DNA of 64,000 bases from Burkholderiales bacterium. Lineage in GTDB: Bacteria; Pseudomonadota; Gammaproteobacteria; Burkholderiales; SG8-41. The notes under the pieces are model-generated. The model saw only the letters and a list, made by a program, of their open reading frames with translations. It made no database searches and was not told the DNA's origin. The translations under genes and the position numbers were made by a program. This document shows, in pieces, positions 28,223 through 36,617 of this stretch. The DNA is taken from positions 1 through 64,000 of the forward strand of contig JAIETP010000006.1 of assembly GCA_019744975.1 (NCBI GenBank). Direction: 5' to 3'. The first letter of the stretch is position 1; each line of letters starts with the position of its first letter.

Positions 28223-28807
28223 ATGACGAGAATCGCTGCACTGCTGACATTACTGCTGGCAGTACTGATGACTTCAATCCCGGCGCAGGCGGCGCAACTC
28301 TATCGCTGGGTTGATGACAAGGGCCGGGTCGAATGGCGCGATACACCACCACCCGCCAACGCCAAAAAGGTTGAGAAGCGCACCATCGGCGGCAGCGTCA
28401 TCGAAACATCCACGCTGCCCTACAGCGTGCAGCAGGCCGTGCGTAATTTTCCGGTGACGCTCTACACCAGCAATTGCGGCGAAGGCTGCGACAAGGCCAG
28501 GGCGCATCTTGTAAAGCGTGGCATACCGTTCACCCAGAAAAACCCGCAGGATGATGTGGATGCCTACAAAAAACTGACCAATGGCGGCATGGAAGTGCCG
28601 CTGCTGTTTGTCGGCAACGACCGTCTGCGAGGGTATGAAGCCGGCGCCTGGGACTCAACCCTGGATACCGCCGGTTATCCCCGCCAGCCGGTTCCGGGTT
28701 ATGCCGCGCCGAAGCCCGCGGCAGCACCCGCAGCGAAGCCCCCGGTCGCGCCGGCCCCCGCGCCGGTGCCGGAAGGCCTGGAACAAGCGCCGCCACCGGC
28801 GCAATGA
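28223..28807 (+). CDS. Exported DUF4124-glutaredoxin fusion protein
   Basis: 194 residues from the ATG at 28223, which follows GAGGTGATCACC. A signal peptide ([23 protein letters not shown]) is followed by a DUF4124 segment ([18 protein letters not shown]), then a glutaredoxin-like domain with a CGEGC motif and a cis-Pro loop (MEVPLLFVG), and a Pro/Ala-rich tail. The C-x-x-x-C spacing differs from the usual CxxC, so redox activity is uncertain. It would act in the periplasm. The stop overlaps xthA by an ATGA. Confidence 0.82.
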   Translation: MTRIAALLTLLLAVLMTSIPAQAAQLYRWVDDKGRVEWRDTPPPANAKKVEKRTIGGSVIETSTLPYSVQQAVRNFPVTLYTSNCGEGCDKARAHLVKRGIPFTQKNPQDDVDAYKKLTNGGMEVPLLFVGNDRLRGYEAGAWDSTLDTAGYPRQPVPGYAAPKPAAAPAAKPPVAPAPAPVPEGLEQAPPPAQ

Positions 28808-29568
28808 AACTCGCCACCTGGAACGTCAATTCACTGAAAGTCCGCTTGCCGCAGGTGCTGGCCTGGCTGGAAACCCACACACCGGACGCGCTGTGCCTGC
28901 AGGAAACCAAGACCGAAGACGCCAAATTCCCGCTGGCCGAGATTGAGGCTGCCGGCTACCACGCGTCATTCAGCGGCCAGAAAACCTACAACGGCGTGGC
29001 GATACTGACGCGGCAGCCGGTCACAGCGGCCGCGCACGACATCCCCGGATTCATTGACCCGCAAAAACGCGTCACCACCGCGACCATCAATGGTGTGCGC
29101 GTCGTCTGCGCCTATATCCCGAATGGCGAATCCGTCGAATCGGACAAATACCGCTACAAACTCGAATGGCTGGCCGCGCTCACATCCTGGCTGGGCAAGG
29201 AGGTGGCGCAACATCCGGCGCTGGCGCTGCTCGGTGATTTCAACATCGCGCCGGAAGACCGCGACGTGCATGATCCGCAGGCCTGGGCCGGCAAGGTGTT
29301 GTGCAGCGACGCCGAACGCGCCGCATTCGGCCGGCTGACTGCGCTGGGCCTGCAGGACACCTTCCGGCTGTTCGAGCGGCCGGAAAAATCATTCACCTGG
29401 TGGGATTACCGGATGCAGGCCTTCCGCCGCAAAATGGGCCTGCGCATCGACCACATCCTTGTGTCGAACACACTGGCCGGCTCCTGTAAATCCTGCAACG
29501 TCGACCTGGAGCCGCGACGCCACGAACGTCCGTCGGACCACGCGCCGGTCATCGCCGAGTTCGCTTAA
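28804..29568 (+). CDS. xthA: Exodeoxyribonuclease III
   Basis: 254 residues of the endonuclease/exonuclease/phosphatase fold; AP endonuclease and 3'-5' exonuclease in base excision repair. Active-site blocks [32 protein letters not shown] and RIDHILVS with the final SDHAPVIAE are intact. Start codon overlaps the stop of the preceding gene. Confidence 0.95.
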   Translation: MKLATWNVNSLKVRLPQVLAWLETHTPDALCLQETKTEDAKFPLAEIEAAGYHASFSGQKTYNGVAILTRQPVTAAAHDIPGFIDPQKRVTTATINGVRVVCAYIPNGESVESDKYRYKLEWLAALTSWLGKEVAQHPALALLGDFNIAPEDRDVHDPQAWAGKVLCSDAERAAFGRLTALGLQDTFRLFERPEKSFTWWDYRMQAFRRKMGLRIDHILVSNTLAGSCKSCNVDLEPRRHERPSDHAPVIAEFA

Positions 29569-29574
29569 CACGCC

Positions 29575-30924
29575 TTAATCTTTATTGCGCAAGGTGACAA
29601 ACTCCTCGGCCGTGGTCGGGTGTATGCCCAGCGTCGCATCGAATTGCGCCTTGGTCGCCCCGCAATTCAAAGCCACGGCGAGTCCCTGGATGATCTCGCC
29701 CGCTTCGGCACCAACCATGTGTGCACCCAGCACGCGACCGGAATCCCGCGCCACCACCAGTTTCATGAACACCCGTTCCGCGGATCCGGACAGGGTCGTC
29801 TTCAAAGGGCGAAAGCGCGTCCGGTAAATATCCACTGCACCATGCTTTTCACGCGCTTTGGCTTCACTCAAGCCGACGCTGCCGATATGCGGATGACTGA
29901 ACACTGCCGTGGGAATGTTGGCGTAATCCAGCTTTGCCGGATCATTCTTGAACAGGGTGCGCGCGAGAGCCATACCCTCGGCCAGCGCCACCGGCGTCAA
30001 CTGTACGCGGTCGATCACGTCACCGATGGCGTGTATCGAAGGCACCGAGCTGCAATAAAAGTCGTCGACCTGCACCGCACCGTTTTTCGCCAGTTTGACG
30101 CCGGCCTCCACCAGCCCCAGCCCGGCAACATTCGGCAGGCGGCCGGTGGCAAACAGTACCAGGTCGGTGCTGATGCTGCGTCCGGAGCCAAGCAACACCC
30201 GCAAGCCGTCACCATCCCGCGCCAGTCCGGCCGGGGTTTCATTCAGCGCCAGCGTAATGCCATGCTGCGCCAGTTCCTCGGCCAGCACCTTGCCCAGATC
30301 TTCATCAAAACCGCGCAACAGCTGCGTTCTGCGGTGCAACAGTGTCGTGGCCACACCCAGTCCGTTGAATATCGAAGCAAACTCGACGGCAATGTAACCA
30401 CCGCCGATCACCACCACGCGGCGCGGCAGCGCATCGAGATGAAAAGCCTGGTCGGAAGTAATGCCCAATTCTGCGCCTGGAATATCGGGCTTGACGGCAT
30501 GGCCACCAGTGGCGATCAGCAGATGCGCGGCACTCAACATTTGCTCGCCGATGGCCACGGTATGCGCATCAACAACTCTTGCGCGGCCGGTAATGACCTT
30601 AACCCCCGCGTCCTGCAGCACCTTCGCATAGATGCCGTTCAAACGGGTGATTTCACGATCCTTGTTCGCAAGCAGCGTCTTCCAGTCAAACTGTGCGCCA
30701 GTCACCGACCAGCCGAAACCACGGGCATCAGCAAAATCGGACGCGGCATGCGCCGCATAGGAAAACAGTTTTTTGGGAATACAGCCGACATTGACGCAGG
30801 TGCCGCCGAGGTCACCGGACTCGATCAAAGCCACCCGCGCGCCGTACGAAGCGGAGATGCGGCTGGCACGCACACCACCCGACCCGCCGCCGATGGTGAT
30901 CAGATCGTAATCGTATTGCGCCAT
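29575..30924 (-). CDS. gor: Glutathione-disulfide reductase
   Basis: 449-residue FAD flavoenzyme that reduces GSSG with NADPH. FAD motif IGGGSGGVRASRISA, redox-active disulfide in GGTCVNVGCIPKKLF, NADPH motif VIGGGYIAVEFASI followed by HRRTQLLRGF with the arginines expected for NADPH, and the C-terminal catalytic His in IHPTTAEEFVTL. The last motif comes from the partner subunit in the dimer. Convergent with xthA with only 6 bp between them. Confidence 0.94.
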   Translation of the reverse strand: MAQYDYDLITIGGGSGGVRASRISASYGARVALIESGDLGGTCVNVGCIPKKLFSYAAHAASDFADARGFGWSVTGAQFDWKTLLANKDREITRLNGIYAKVLQDAGVKVITGRARVVDAHTVAIGEQMLSAAHLLIATGGHAVKPDIPGAELGITSDQAFHLDALPRRVVVIGGGYIAVEFASIFNGLGVATTLLHRRTQLLRGFDEDLGKVLAEELAQHGITLALNETPAGLARDGDGLRVLLGSGRSISTDLVLFATGRLPNVAGLGLVEAGVKLAKNGAVQVDDFYCSSVPSIHAIGDVIDRVQLTPVALAEGMALARTLFKNDPAKLDYANIPTAVFSHPHIGSVGLSEAKAREKHGAVDIYRTRFRPLKTTLSGSAERVFMKLVVARDSGRVLGAHMVGAEAGEIIQGLAVALNCGATKAQFDATLGIHPTTAEEFVTLRNKD

Positions 30925-30993
30925 CGCCGCGGTCTCCCCGGAAAAGTTCTCCGAGGAATACTACTCGATTAATTTGGCCAAGCGGCAAAGAGG

Positions 30994-31063
30994 CTATGCC
31001 GCAGCTCACCCCCTTAGCGGAGGCTCACACCCTAAGCAGCAGAGGGTTTAAGCCGCGGCATAG
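30994..31063. repeat. Inverted repeat between gor and ntrC
   Basis: CTATGCCGC at 30994-31002 and GCGGCATAG at 31055-31063 are perfect 9-bp arms. Between them an 18-bp imperfect direct repeat (GCTCACCCCCTTA-like and GCTCACACCCTAA-like) occurs. It lies downstream of ntrC and upstream of gor, so it may be a terminator-like or regulatory structure, but no T-run follows on the minus strand. Confidence 0.35.
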
Positions 31064-31083
31064 TTTCACCGCCGCCGCCCTCA

Positions 31084-32484
31084 TTATTCTTCGCCGCGCC
31101 CCGCCTCGATTTTCAATTCCTGGATCTTGCGCGTCAGCGTGTTGCGACCGAGGCCCAGCAGTTGCGCGGCCTCAATACGCCGTCCACCCGTCTGCGCCAG
31201 CGCCTTGAGGATCAGTACTTTTTCGAACTGGTGGGTCAGCCCTTCCAGGATGCCGGACTCGCCGCGATGCAGCCGCAACTCGGCCTCCCGCCCCAGCGCG
31301 GACACCCAGTCCTCCGCGCCGGCCACCGTGGATTGTGCACGCATCTCCGGCGGCAGATCCTTGACTTCAATGGTCGCCGCGGGCGCCATCACTGTCAGCC
31401 AGTGGCAGAGGTTTTCCAGCTGCCGCACATTGCCCGGCAAATCCTGCATGGCGATGTACTTGAGTGTGGCCTCGGCCAACCGCTTCGACTCGACACCCAG
31501 ATCGCGCGCGCTTTTCTGCAGAAAATACTTCGTCAGCAGCGGAATATCTTCACGCCGCTCGCGCAAGGCCGGCAGCCGCAGGCGGATGACATTCAGGCGG
31601 TGAAACAGGTCTTCGCGAAACAAGCCCTGCTTGACCCGCACCTCGAGGTCCTGGTGGGTCGCGGCAATGACGCGCACATTGGCCTTGATCGGCTGATGTC
31701 CGCCGACGCGATAAAAATTGCCGTCGGAGAGCACACGCAACAAGCGCGTCTGCAGTTCCTGCGGCATGTCGCCGATTTCATCGAGAAACAGCGTGCCGCC
31801 TTCGGCCTGCTCGAAACGCCCGCGGCGCATGTTCTGCGCGCCGGTAAACGCGCCGCGCTCGTGGCCGAACAATTCGGACTCCAGCAGCTCCTTCGGGATC
31901 GCCGCGGTATTGATCGCGATGAACGGCCTTCCGGCGCGGGGGCTATGGCGGTGCAGCGCGCTGGCCACCAGTTCCTTGCCGGTGCCCGACTCGCCGGTGA
32001 TCATCACCGTGGCATGCGACTGCGACAACCGGCCGATGGCGCGGAACACTTCCTGCATCGCCGGCGCCTGCCCGAGGATTTCCGGCACCGCCTCACTGAC
32101 CTCGCCGGATGTGTCCTGGCGAACGCTTTCGTCCATCGCACGGCGTATCAGTTCAACGGCATGATCAACATCGAAAGGTTTGGGCAGATATTCGTAGGCC
32201 CCGCCCTGGAACGCCGTCACCGCGCTTTCCAGGTCGGAGTAGGCGGTCATGATGATCACCGGCAGCGAGGGATGGCGCAATTTGGCCTGCTGCAGCAGTT
32301 CGAGTCCGGATTCCCCCGGCATGCGGATGTCGCTGACCACGACCTGCGGCACTTCGTCCTCCAGAGCCGCCAGCGCTTCGCGCGCCGAAGCAAACGCCTT
32401 GAATGCGATGTTCTCGCGGGTCAGGGCTTTTTCGAACACCCAGCGTATCGAACGATCGTCGTCAATGATCCAGACTGGTTTCAT
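31084..32484 (-). CDS. glnG: Nitrogen regulation response regulator NtrC
   Basis: 466-residue sigma-54 activator. Receiver domain with phosphoacceptor Asp in VVVSDIRMPGESG, AAA+ domain with Walker A GESGTGKE and the sigma-54-contacting GAFTGA loop (GHERGAFTGAQ), and a C-terminal Fis-type helix-turn-helix (GGRRIEAAQLLGLGRNTLTR). The ATG at 32484 is preferred over one four codons upstream because the family begins M-K/Q-x-V-W-I-x-D-D-D. It follows ntrB, whose start lies 1.1 kb upstream, and would act on the glnA promoter seen at 35935. Confidence 0.95.
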   Translation of the reverse strand: MKPVWIIDDDRSIRWVFEKALTRENIAFKAFASAREALAALEDEVPQVVVSDIRMPGESGLELLQQAKLRHPSLPVIIMTAYSDLESAVTAFQGGAYEYLPKPFDVDHAVELIRRAMDESVRQDTSGEVSEAVPEILGQAPAMQEVFRAIGRLSQSHATVMITGESGTGKELVASALHRHSPRAGRPFIAINTAAIPKELLESELFGHERGAFTGAQNMRRGRFEQAEGGTLFLDEIGDMPQELQTRLLRVLSDGNFYRVGGHQPIKANVRVIAATHQDLEVRVKQGLFREDLFHRLNVIRLRLPALRERREDIPLLTKYFLQKSARDLGVESKRLAEATLKYIAMQDLPGNVRQLENLCHWLTVMAPAATIEVKDLPPEMRAQSTVAGAEDWVSALGREAELRLHRGESGILEGLTHQFEKVLILKALAQTGGRRIEAAQLLGLGRNTLTRKIQELKIEAGRGEE

Positions 32485-32525
32485 GTGGTTTCGCAATCAT
32501 TAATGTGTGGGCTGGATGCGGGCAC

Positions 32526-33632
32526 TCAACGCTCCGTGTTTCGTGTTGCGCGCGGATCGTCCTGCACCGGAAGCAGCAATGTGAAACAGGTCTTGCCGGG
32601 GGCGCTTTCGAAAGTGATCGCGCCATGGTGCTGCGTGACAAAATTGTGTGCGATCGTCAATCCAAGTCCGCTGCCGCCTTCACGGCCTGAAATCAGCGGC
32701 TGGAACACGCGTGAACGCATGATTTCGGGAATGCCGGGACCGTTGTCGCTGATCTCCACCTGCACCGCATGGCGGAAACGGCGGCGTGCCAGCGTGACCT
32801 GGCGCGCAATGCGTGTCTTCAGCCGGATCTCGCCGCTGGCGCTGTTGTCACCGCCTTCTTTGCCGACACTCTTGATCGCCTGCGCGGCATTGCGCGTGAT
32901 GTTGAGCACGACCTGTATCAGCTGCTCGCGATCGCCGGTGAGGACGGGCATGCTGGTGTCGTAGTCGCGGCGCACGATAATGCCGGGAAATTCGGCCAGG
33001 ATCACGCTGCGCACGCGCTCCAGCACTTCGTGGATGTTCACCGGCCCCGGCAAGGGCAGCCGGTGCGGCGTCAGCAGCCGGTCCATCAACGATTGCAGAC
33101 GGTCGGACTCCTTGATGATGACCTGGGTGTATTCGTGCAGCGCCGGCCGCTCCAGTTCGCGATCCAGCAGTTGCGCCGCACCGCGGATACCTCCCAGCGG
33201 ATTTTTGATTTCATGCGCCAGATTACGGATCAGTTCGCGGTGCGCCTGGCTTTGCTCCAGCAGCCGCGCTTCGCGTTCGACGCGCAGTTGCTGGTCGATC
33301 TGGCGGAATTCAAGCAGGGTGCCACCGGCGGCAGAACCGCGTTCAGTCGGGCTCACCGTGCAGGCCAGATTCAGCCGCAAGCGGCCATTGACCGCAAATT
33401 CCAGCTCATGCTCGGTATAGCTGCAATTATTGGCATGCGCGTAGCTGATCGCGGAGGCAAGGACGGCGTTGTCACCGAACAGCCGCTCGAGCGTCAGCCC
33501 GGATACATGGGTATTCGAAGCCTCGAAAAGATTTTCCGCAGCAGGGTTCATGTAGAGCACGGCTTGTTTGTCATCGACCACCACCACCGCGGTCGCGAGC
33601 AGGTCAAGCCCGTTCAGCGCCGCGGTGTTCAT
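32526..33632 (-). CDS. glnL: Nitrogen regulation sensor histidine kinase NtrB
   Basis: 368 residues. An N-terminal PAS domain (VVVDDKQAVLYMNPAAENLF) is followed by the H box RNLAHEIKNPLGGIRGAAQ with the phosphorylated histidine, an N box (NITRNAAQAI) and G boxes (ISDNGPGIP, GREGGSGLGLTIAHNFV). No transmembrane segments, as expected for the PII-controlled cytosolic kinase. It lies between glnA and ntrC in the same orientation, with a DUF4124 gene between glnA and ntrB. Confidence 0.94.
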   Translation of the reverse strand: MNTAALNGLDLLATAVVVVDDKQAVLYMNPAAENLFEASNTHVSGLTLERLFGDNAVLASAISYAHANNCSYTEHELEFAVNGRLRLNLACTVSPTERGSAAGGTLLEFRQIDQQLRVEREARLLEQSQAHRELIRNLAHEIKNPLGGIRGAAQLLDRELERPALHEYTQVIIKESDRLQSLMDRLLTPHRLPLPGPVNIHEVLERVRSVILAEFPGIIVRRDYDTSMPVLTGDREQLIQVVLNITRNAAQAIKSVGKEGGDNSASGEIRLKTRIARQVTLARRRFRHAVQVEISDNGPGIPEIMRSRVFQPLISGREGGSGLGLTIAHNFVTQHHGAITFESAPGKTCFTLLLPVQDDPRATRNTER

Positions 33633-33771
33633 GGCATCGGTTCATGCCGTACTGGAGCAAAAAACAAGCCAGCACGCCCATGCAGCCATGGGGTCGTGAC
33701 TACGGGAGGTAAATCGGGGGGGAAACGCCGCGCGAAGGCGGTATTTGCGCGGCTGCGCGTCGCCGGACCGG

Positions 33772-34254
33772 CTAACGCAGCGTGGATAATTCCTTGCGCA
33801 GGTTGGTGACGTTGTTCTCGTGCAAGGTCACCTTTTTCTTGAAGGGTTCCAGACGCTCGAGCACCCGCTGGTAATTGCGCTCGCTGCCGAGGCGGGTGGC
33901 TTCCTGCTCGGCAAGGTCTTTTTTCGCCTGATCGAGCAGCTTCTGCTCGTTGGCAAGCTCCTGTTCGAGAATTTTGCGCCGCTCGCCGTCGCGCTGCTGC
34001 TGTGTCGGTGCATCGACCTTGGGGAAATTGCCCGCTGCAGCCTGCGGTTTGGCGTCGCCCTTGGCCGCAGGTTTGGGCGCGGGCACGCTCGATACCGGCG
34101 GCAGGTTCATCGGTTTGCAGCCGGCCGCTTCCGCCTTGACGTTGGTAAACCGCTTGTTGCCGCTGCTGTCGATACACTCCCAGATATCGGCCCGAACCGG
34201 ACCCGCAATTCCGAGCAACAGCAACGACGCAAACAAAAGCGTGAACAAATGCAT
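33772..34254 (-). CDS. Exported DUF4124 domain protein
   Basis: 160 residues with a signal peptide (hydrophobic residues 4-20, cleavage after VRA-D), a DUF4124 segment (IWECIDSSGNKRFTNVKAEA), a Pro/Ala/Lys-rich linker and a long C-terminal coiled coil rich in Glu, Lys and Arg (about residues 85-158). Proteins of this kind are often found between glnA and ntrB in betaproteobacteria; the function is unknown. It could be cotranscribed with glnA only by read-through of the terminator at 34391. Confidence 0.75.
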   Translation of the reverse strand: MHLFTLLFASLLLLGIAGPVRADIWECIDSSGNKRFTNVKAEAAGCKPMNLPPVSSVPAPKPAAKGDAKPQAAAGNFPKVDAPTQQQRDGERRKILEQELANEQKLLDQAKKDLAEQEATRLGSERNYQRVLERLEPFKKKVTLHENNVTNLRKELSTLR

Positions 34255-34390
34255 GGTTAGCCCTGGTTAATCCCGCACAAAGGCTGGCATTTCTTCCAAC
34301 GGGAACAGCATCCGTGTGGTTGACTTGCAGCATGAGTATTAGAGGGCTAAGTCTATGTCAGTAAAGTAAATTTCGCAATTAAGCCGGGAA

Positions 34391-34421
34391 AACAAAAAGG
34401 CGGGCACCCGCCCGCCCTTTT
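34391..34421 (-). terminator. Rho-independent terminator of glnA
   Basis: On the minus strand GGCGGGC and GCCCGCC form a 7-bp GC stem with a 4-nt loop, followed by TTTTTGTTTT. It lies 17 bp after the glnA stop. This is the clearest intrinsic terminator in the window. Confidence 0.85.
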
Positions 34422-34437
34422 GCCGAGGCGCATGCGA

Positions 34438-35850
34438 TCAGAGGCTGTAATAAAGCTGGTACTCGAGCGGATGCGTGGTCATGCGGAATGCCGTGACCTC
34501 TTCCATTTTCAACGCGATGTAGGCGTCGATCATTTCATTGGAGAACACACCGCCGCGGGTCAGGAACTCGCGATCCTTGTCCAGGTATTCCAGCGCCTGG
34601 TCGAGCGAGGAGCAGACGTTGGGCACTTTTTTCGCTTCTTCCGGCGGCAGGTCGTACAGGTTCTTGTCGACGGCATCACCAGGATGAATCTTGTTCTGGA
34701 TGCCGTCGAGGCCCGCCATCAACATTGCAGTAAACGCCAGATACGGATTTGCCGTCGGATCCGGGAAACGCACTTCGATGCGGCGCGCCTTCGGGCTGGC
34801 GACGTACGGAATGCGGATCGATGCCGAACGGTTTTTCGCGGAATAAGCGAGGTTGATCGGCGCCTCAAAGCCCGGCACCAGGCGTTTGTAGGAATTGGTG
34901 CCCGGATTGGTGATCGCGTTCAGCGCGCGGGCATGTTTGATGATGCCGCCGATGTAGAACAGCGCGAGTTCGGACAGCCCGGCATAACCGTTGCCGCTGA
35001 ACAGGTTCTGGCCGCCCTTCCATACTGACTGGTGCACATGCATGCCGGAACCGTTGTCGCCAACGATCGGCTTCGGCATGAAGGTCGCCGTCTTGCCGTA
35101 GGAGTGCGCAACATTGTGCACGGTGTACTTGAGGATCTGGTTCCAGTCGGCACGTTTGACCAGGCTGGTGAACAGAGTGCCGATCTCGCACTGACCGGGC
35201 CCCGCCACTTCATGGTGATGAACTTCAACCGGCACACCCTGCTCTTCGAGTGCCAGGCACATCGCGGAGCGGATGTCCTGCAGCGAATCCACCGGCGGCA
35301 CCGGGAAATAGCCGCCCTTGATCGCGGGGCGATGACCCATGTTGCCGCCTTCCATGTCTTCACCGGAAGACCACGACGCTTCGGAACTTTTCACCTTGAC
35401 CATGGAACCCGACATGTCGATGTTCCAGGTCACCGAATCAAAAATGAAGAATTCGGGTTCGGGACCGAAGTAGGCGGTGTCGCCGATACCGGAAGATTTA
35501 AGATAAGCCTCGCCGCGTTTGGCGATAGAGCGCGGATCGCGGTCATAACCCTTGCCGTCCGACGGTTCAACCACGTCGCAGGTCAGGATCATCGTCGCTT
35601 CGTCGGTAAACGGGTCCATGCGCACGCTGCCTGGATCCGGCATCAGCAGCATGTCCGAGGCTTCAATGCCCTTCCAGCCGGCGATCGACGAGCCGTCAAA
35701 GGCATGGCCGTCGGTGAACTTGTCTTCGCCGAACATTTTGGTCGGCACGGACACATGCTGTTCCTTGCCGCGGGTGTCGGTAAACCGCAGGTCAACGAAT
35801 TTGACTTCGTTGTCCTTGAGCATCTTCATGACATCGGTTGCGCTTCCCAT
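34438..35850 (-). CDS. glnA: Glutamine synthetase type I
   Basis: 470 residues; ATP-dependent synthesis of glutamine from glutamate and ammonia, active as a dodecamer. Motifs [17 protein letters not shown], the metal and ATP blocks [16 protein letters not shown] and [16 protein letters not shown], and [13 protein letters not shown] are present. The adenylylation tyrosine is Y399 in NLYDLPPEE, so activity should be adjusted by GlnE. A sigma-54 promoter and an NtrC-like site lie upstream, and a terminator lies just downstream. Confidence 0.97.
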   Translation of the reverse strand: MGSATDVMKMLKDNEVKFVDLRFTDTRGKEQHVSVPTKMFGEDKFTDGHAFDGSSIAGWKGIEASDMLLMPDPGSVRMDPFTDEATMILTCDVVEPSDGKGYDRDPRSIAKRGEAYLKSSGIGDTAYFGPEPEFFIFDSVTWNIDMSGSMVKVKSSEASWSSGEDMEGGNMGHRPAIKGGYFPVPPVDSLQDIRSAMCLALEEQGVPVEVHHHEVAGPGQCEIGTLFTSLVKRADWNQILKYTVHNVAHSYGKTATFMPKPIVGDNGSGMHVHQSVWKGGQNLFSGNGYAGLSELALFYIGGIIKHARALNAITNPGTNSYKRLVPGFEAPINLAYSAKNRSASIRIPYVASPKARRIEVRFPDPTANPYLAFTAMLMAGLDGIQNKIHPGDAVDKNLYDLPPEEAKKVPNVCSSLDQALEYLDKDREFLTRGGVFSNEMIDAYIALKMEEVTAFRMTTHPLEYQLYYSL

Positions 35851-35934
35851 CTAACTCTCCTAACGATTGCTAATGATTAAGGGGGGGTTCGGGTTTTAAA
35901 TTCAGGATTTAATTTTGTTTCGGCGACCCTATTC

Positions 35935-35951
35935 AGCAGGATGTGTACCAA
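35935..35951 (-). promoter_or_regulatory. Sigma-54 promoter of glnA
   Basis: Minus strand TTGGTACACATCCTGCT has the required GG and GC spaced by 10 nt and fits YTGGCACGNNNNTTGCW with two mismatches. It is 85 bp upstream of the glnA start, in line with NtrC control of glnA in related bacteria. Confidence 0.7.
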
Positions 35952-36011
35952 GGCGGTGCATCGCTATCCATATGAATTAGAATGAAATTTTATCCAGAAG
36001 CACACATGGGA

Positions 36012-36027
36012 TGCACCAATAGTGTGC
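36012..36027 (-). promoter_or_regulatory. Candidate NtrC binding site upstream of glnA
   Basis: Minus strand GCACACTATTGGTGCA closely matches the enteric glnA sites of the form GCACTATATTGGTGCA. It lies about 75 bp upstream of the -12 element, a usual enhancer distance. Confidence 0.65.
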
Positions 36028-36141
36028 GCGCATCCCAGTTGCGCCCCATTATAGGGCATGCCTCGACTTAATGCACCCACTTAGGTACTCACTTAGGCAC
36101 CGGTTAGAATGCCCTGCCCAGCATCCTGATCGGCCAAAACC

Positions 36142-36603
36142 ATGAGTGAAACCAACACTACCGACCCGATTCTCGCCGCAGCACGCGATCGCGCCCGACA
36201 AATGGGCCTGCCTTACAGCGGCGCGTTATTGCCGCAGGAAGCTTACCGACTGTGGAAATCCACCCCCGGCGCGCAGCTGGTGGATGTGCGCACCCGCGCC
36301 GAGTGGGACTGGGTCGGGCGCATCCCGGGTGCGGTCGAAATCGAAATGCTGTCCTACCCCGGCAACCGCCCCAACCCGGCGTTCGTGCAGGAACTGCAGC
36401 AAAAAGTCGATGCGCAAGCGCCTGTGCTGTTCATCTGCCGCAGCGGCGGCCGCTCGCACAACGCAGCGATGCTGGCGACACAGGCCGGTTACAGCGAGGC
36501 CTACAACGTACTCGAGGGATTCGAGGGCGACCGGGACCCGCAGGGACACCGCAATACCGTCGGCGGCTGGCGCGCCGCCGGGCTGCCCTGGGTGCAGGGC
36601 TGA
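36142..36603 (+). CDS. Rhodanese-like domain protein
   Basis: 153 residues of a single-domain rhodanese. The active-site loop is ICRSGGRSHNAA, with the sulfur-carrying cysteine followed by a six-residue cradle. The N-terminal segment (residues 1-30) precedes the domain. It may carry persulfide sulfur or act in thiosulfate/cyanide handling; the acceptor is unknown. It is divergent from glnA and convergent with the GNAT-nitrilase gene, 14 bp away. Confidence 0.87.
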   Translation: MSETNTTDPILAAARDRARQMGLPYSGALLPQEAYRLWKSTPGAQLVDVRTRAEWDWVGRIPGAVEIEMLSYPGNRPNPAFVQELQQKVDAQAPVLFICRSGGRSHNAAMLATQAGYSEAYNVLEGFEGDRDPQGHRNTVGGWRAAGLPWVQG

Positions 36604-36617
36604 AACAATCTGCCGGA

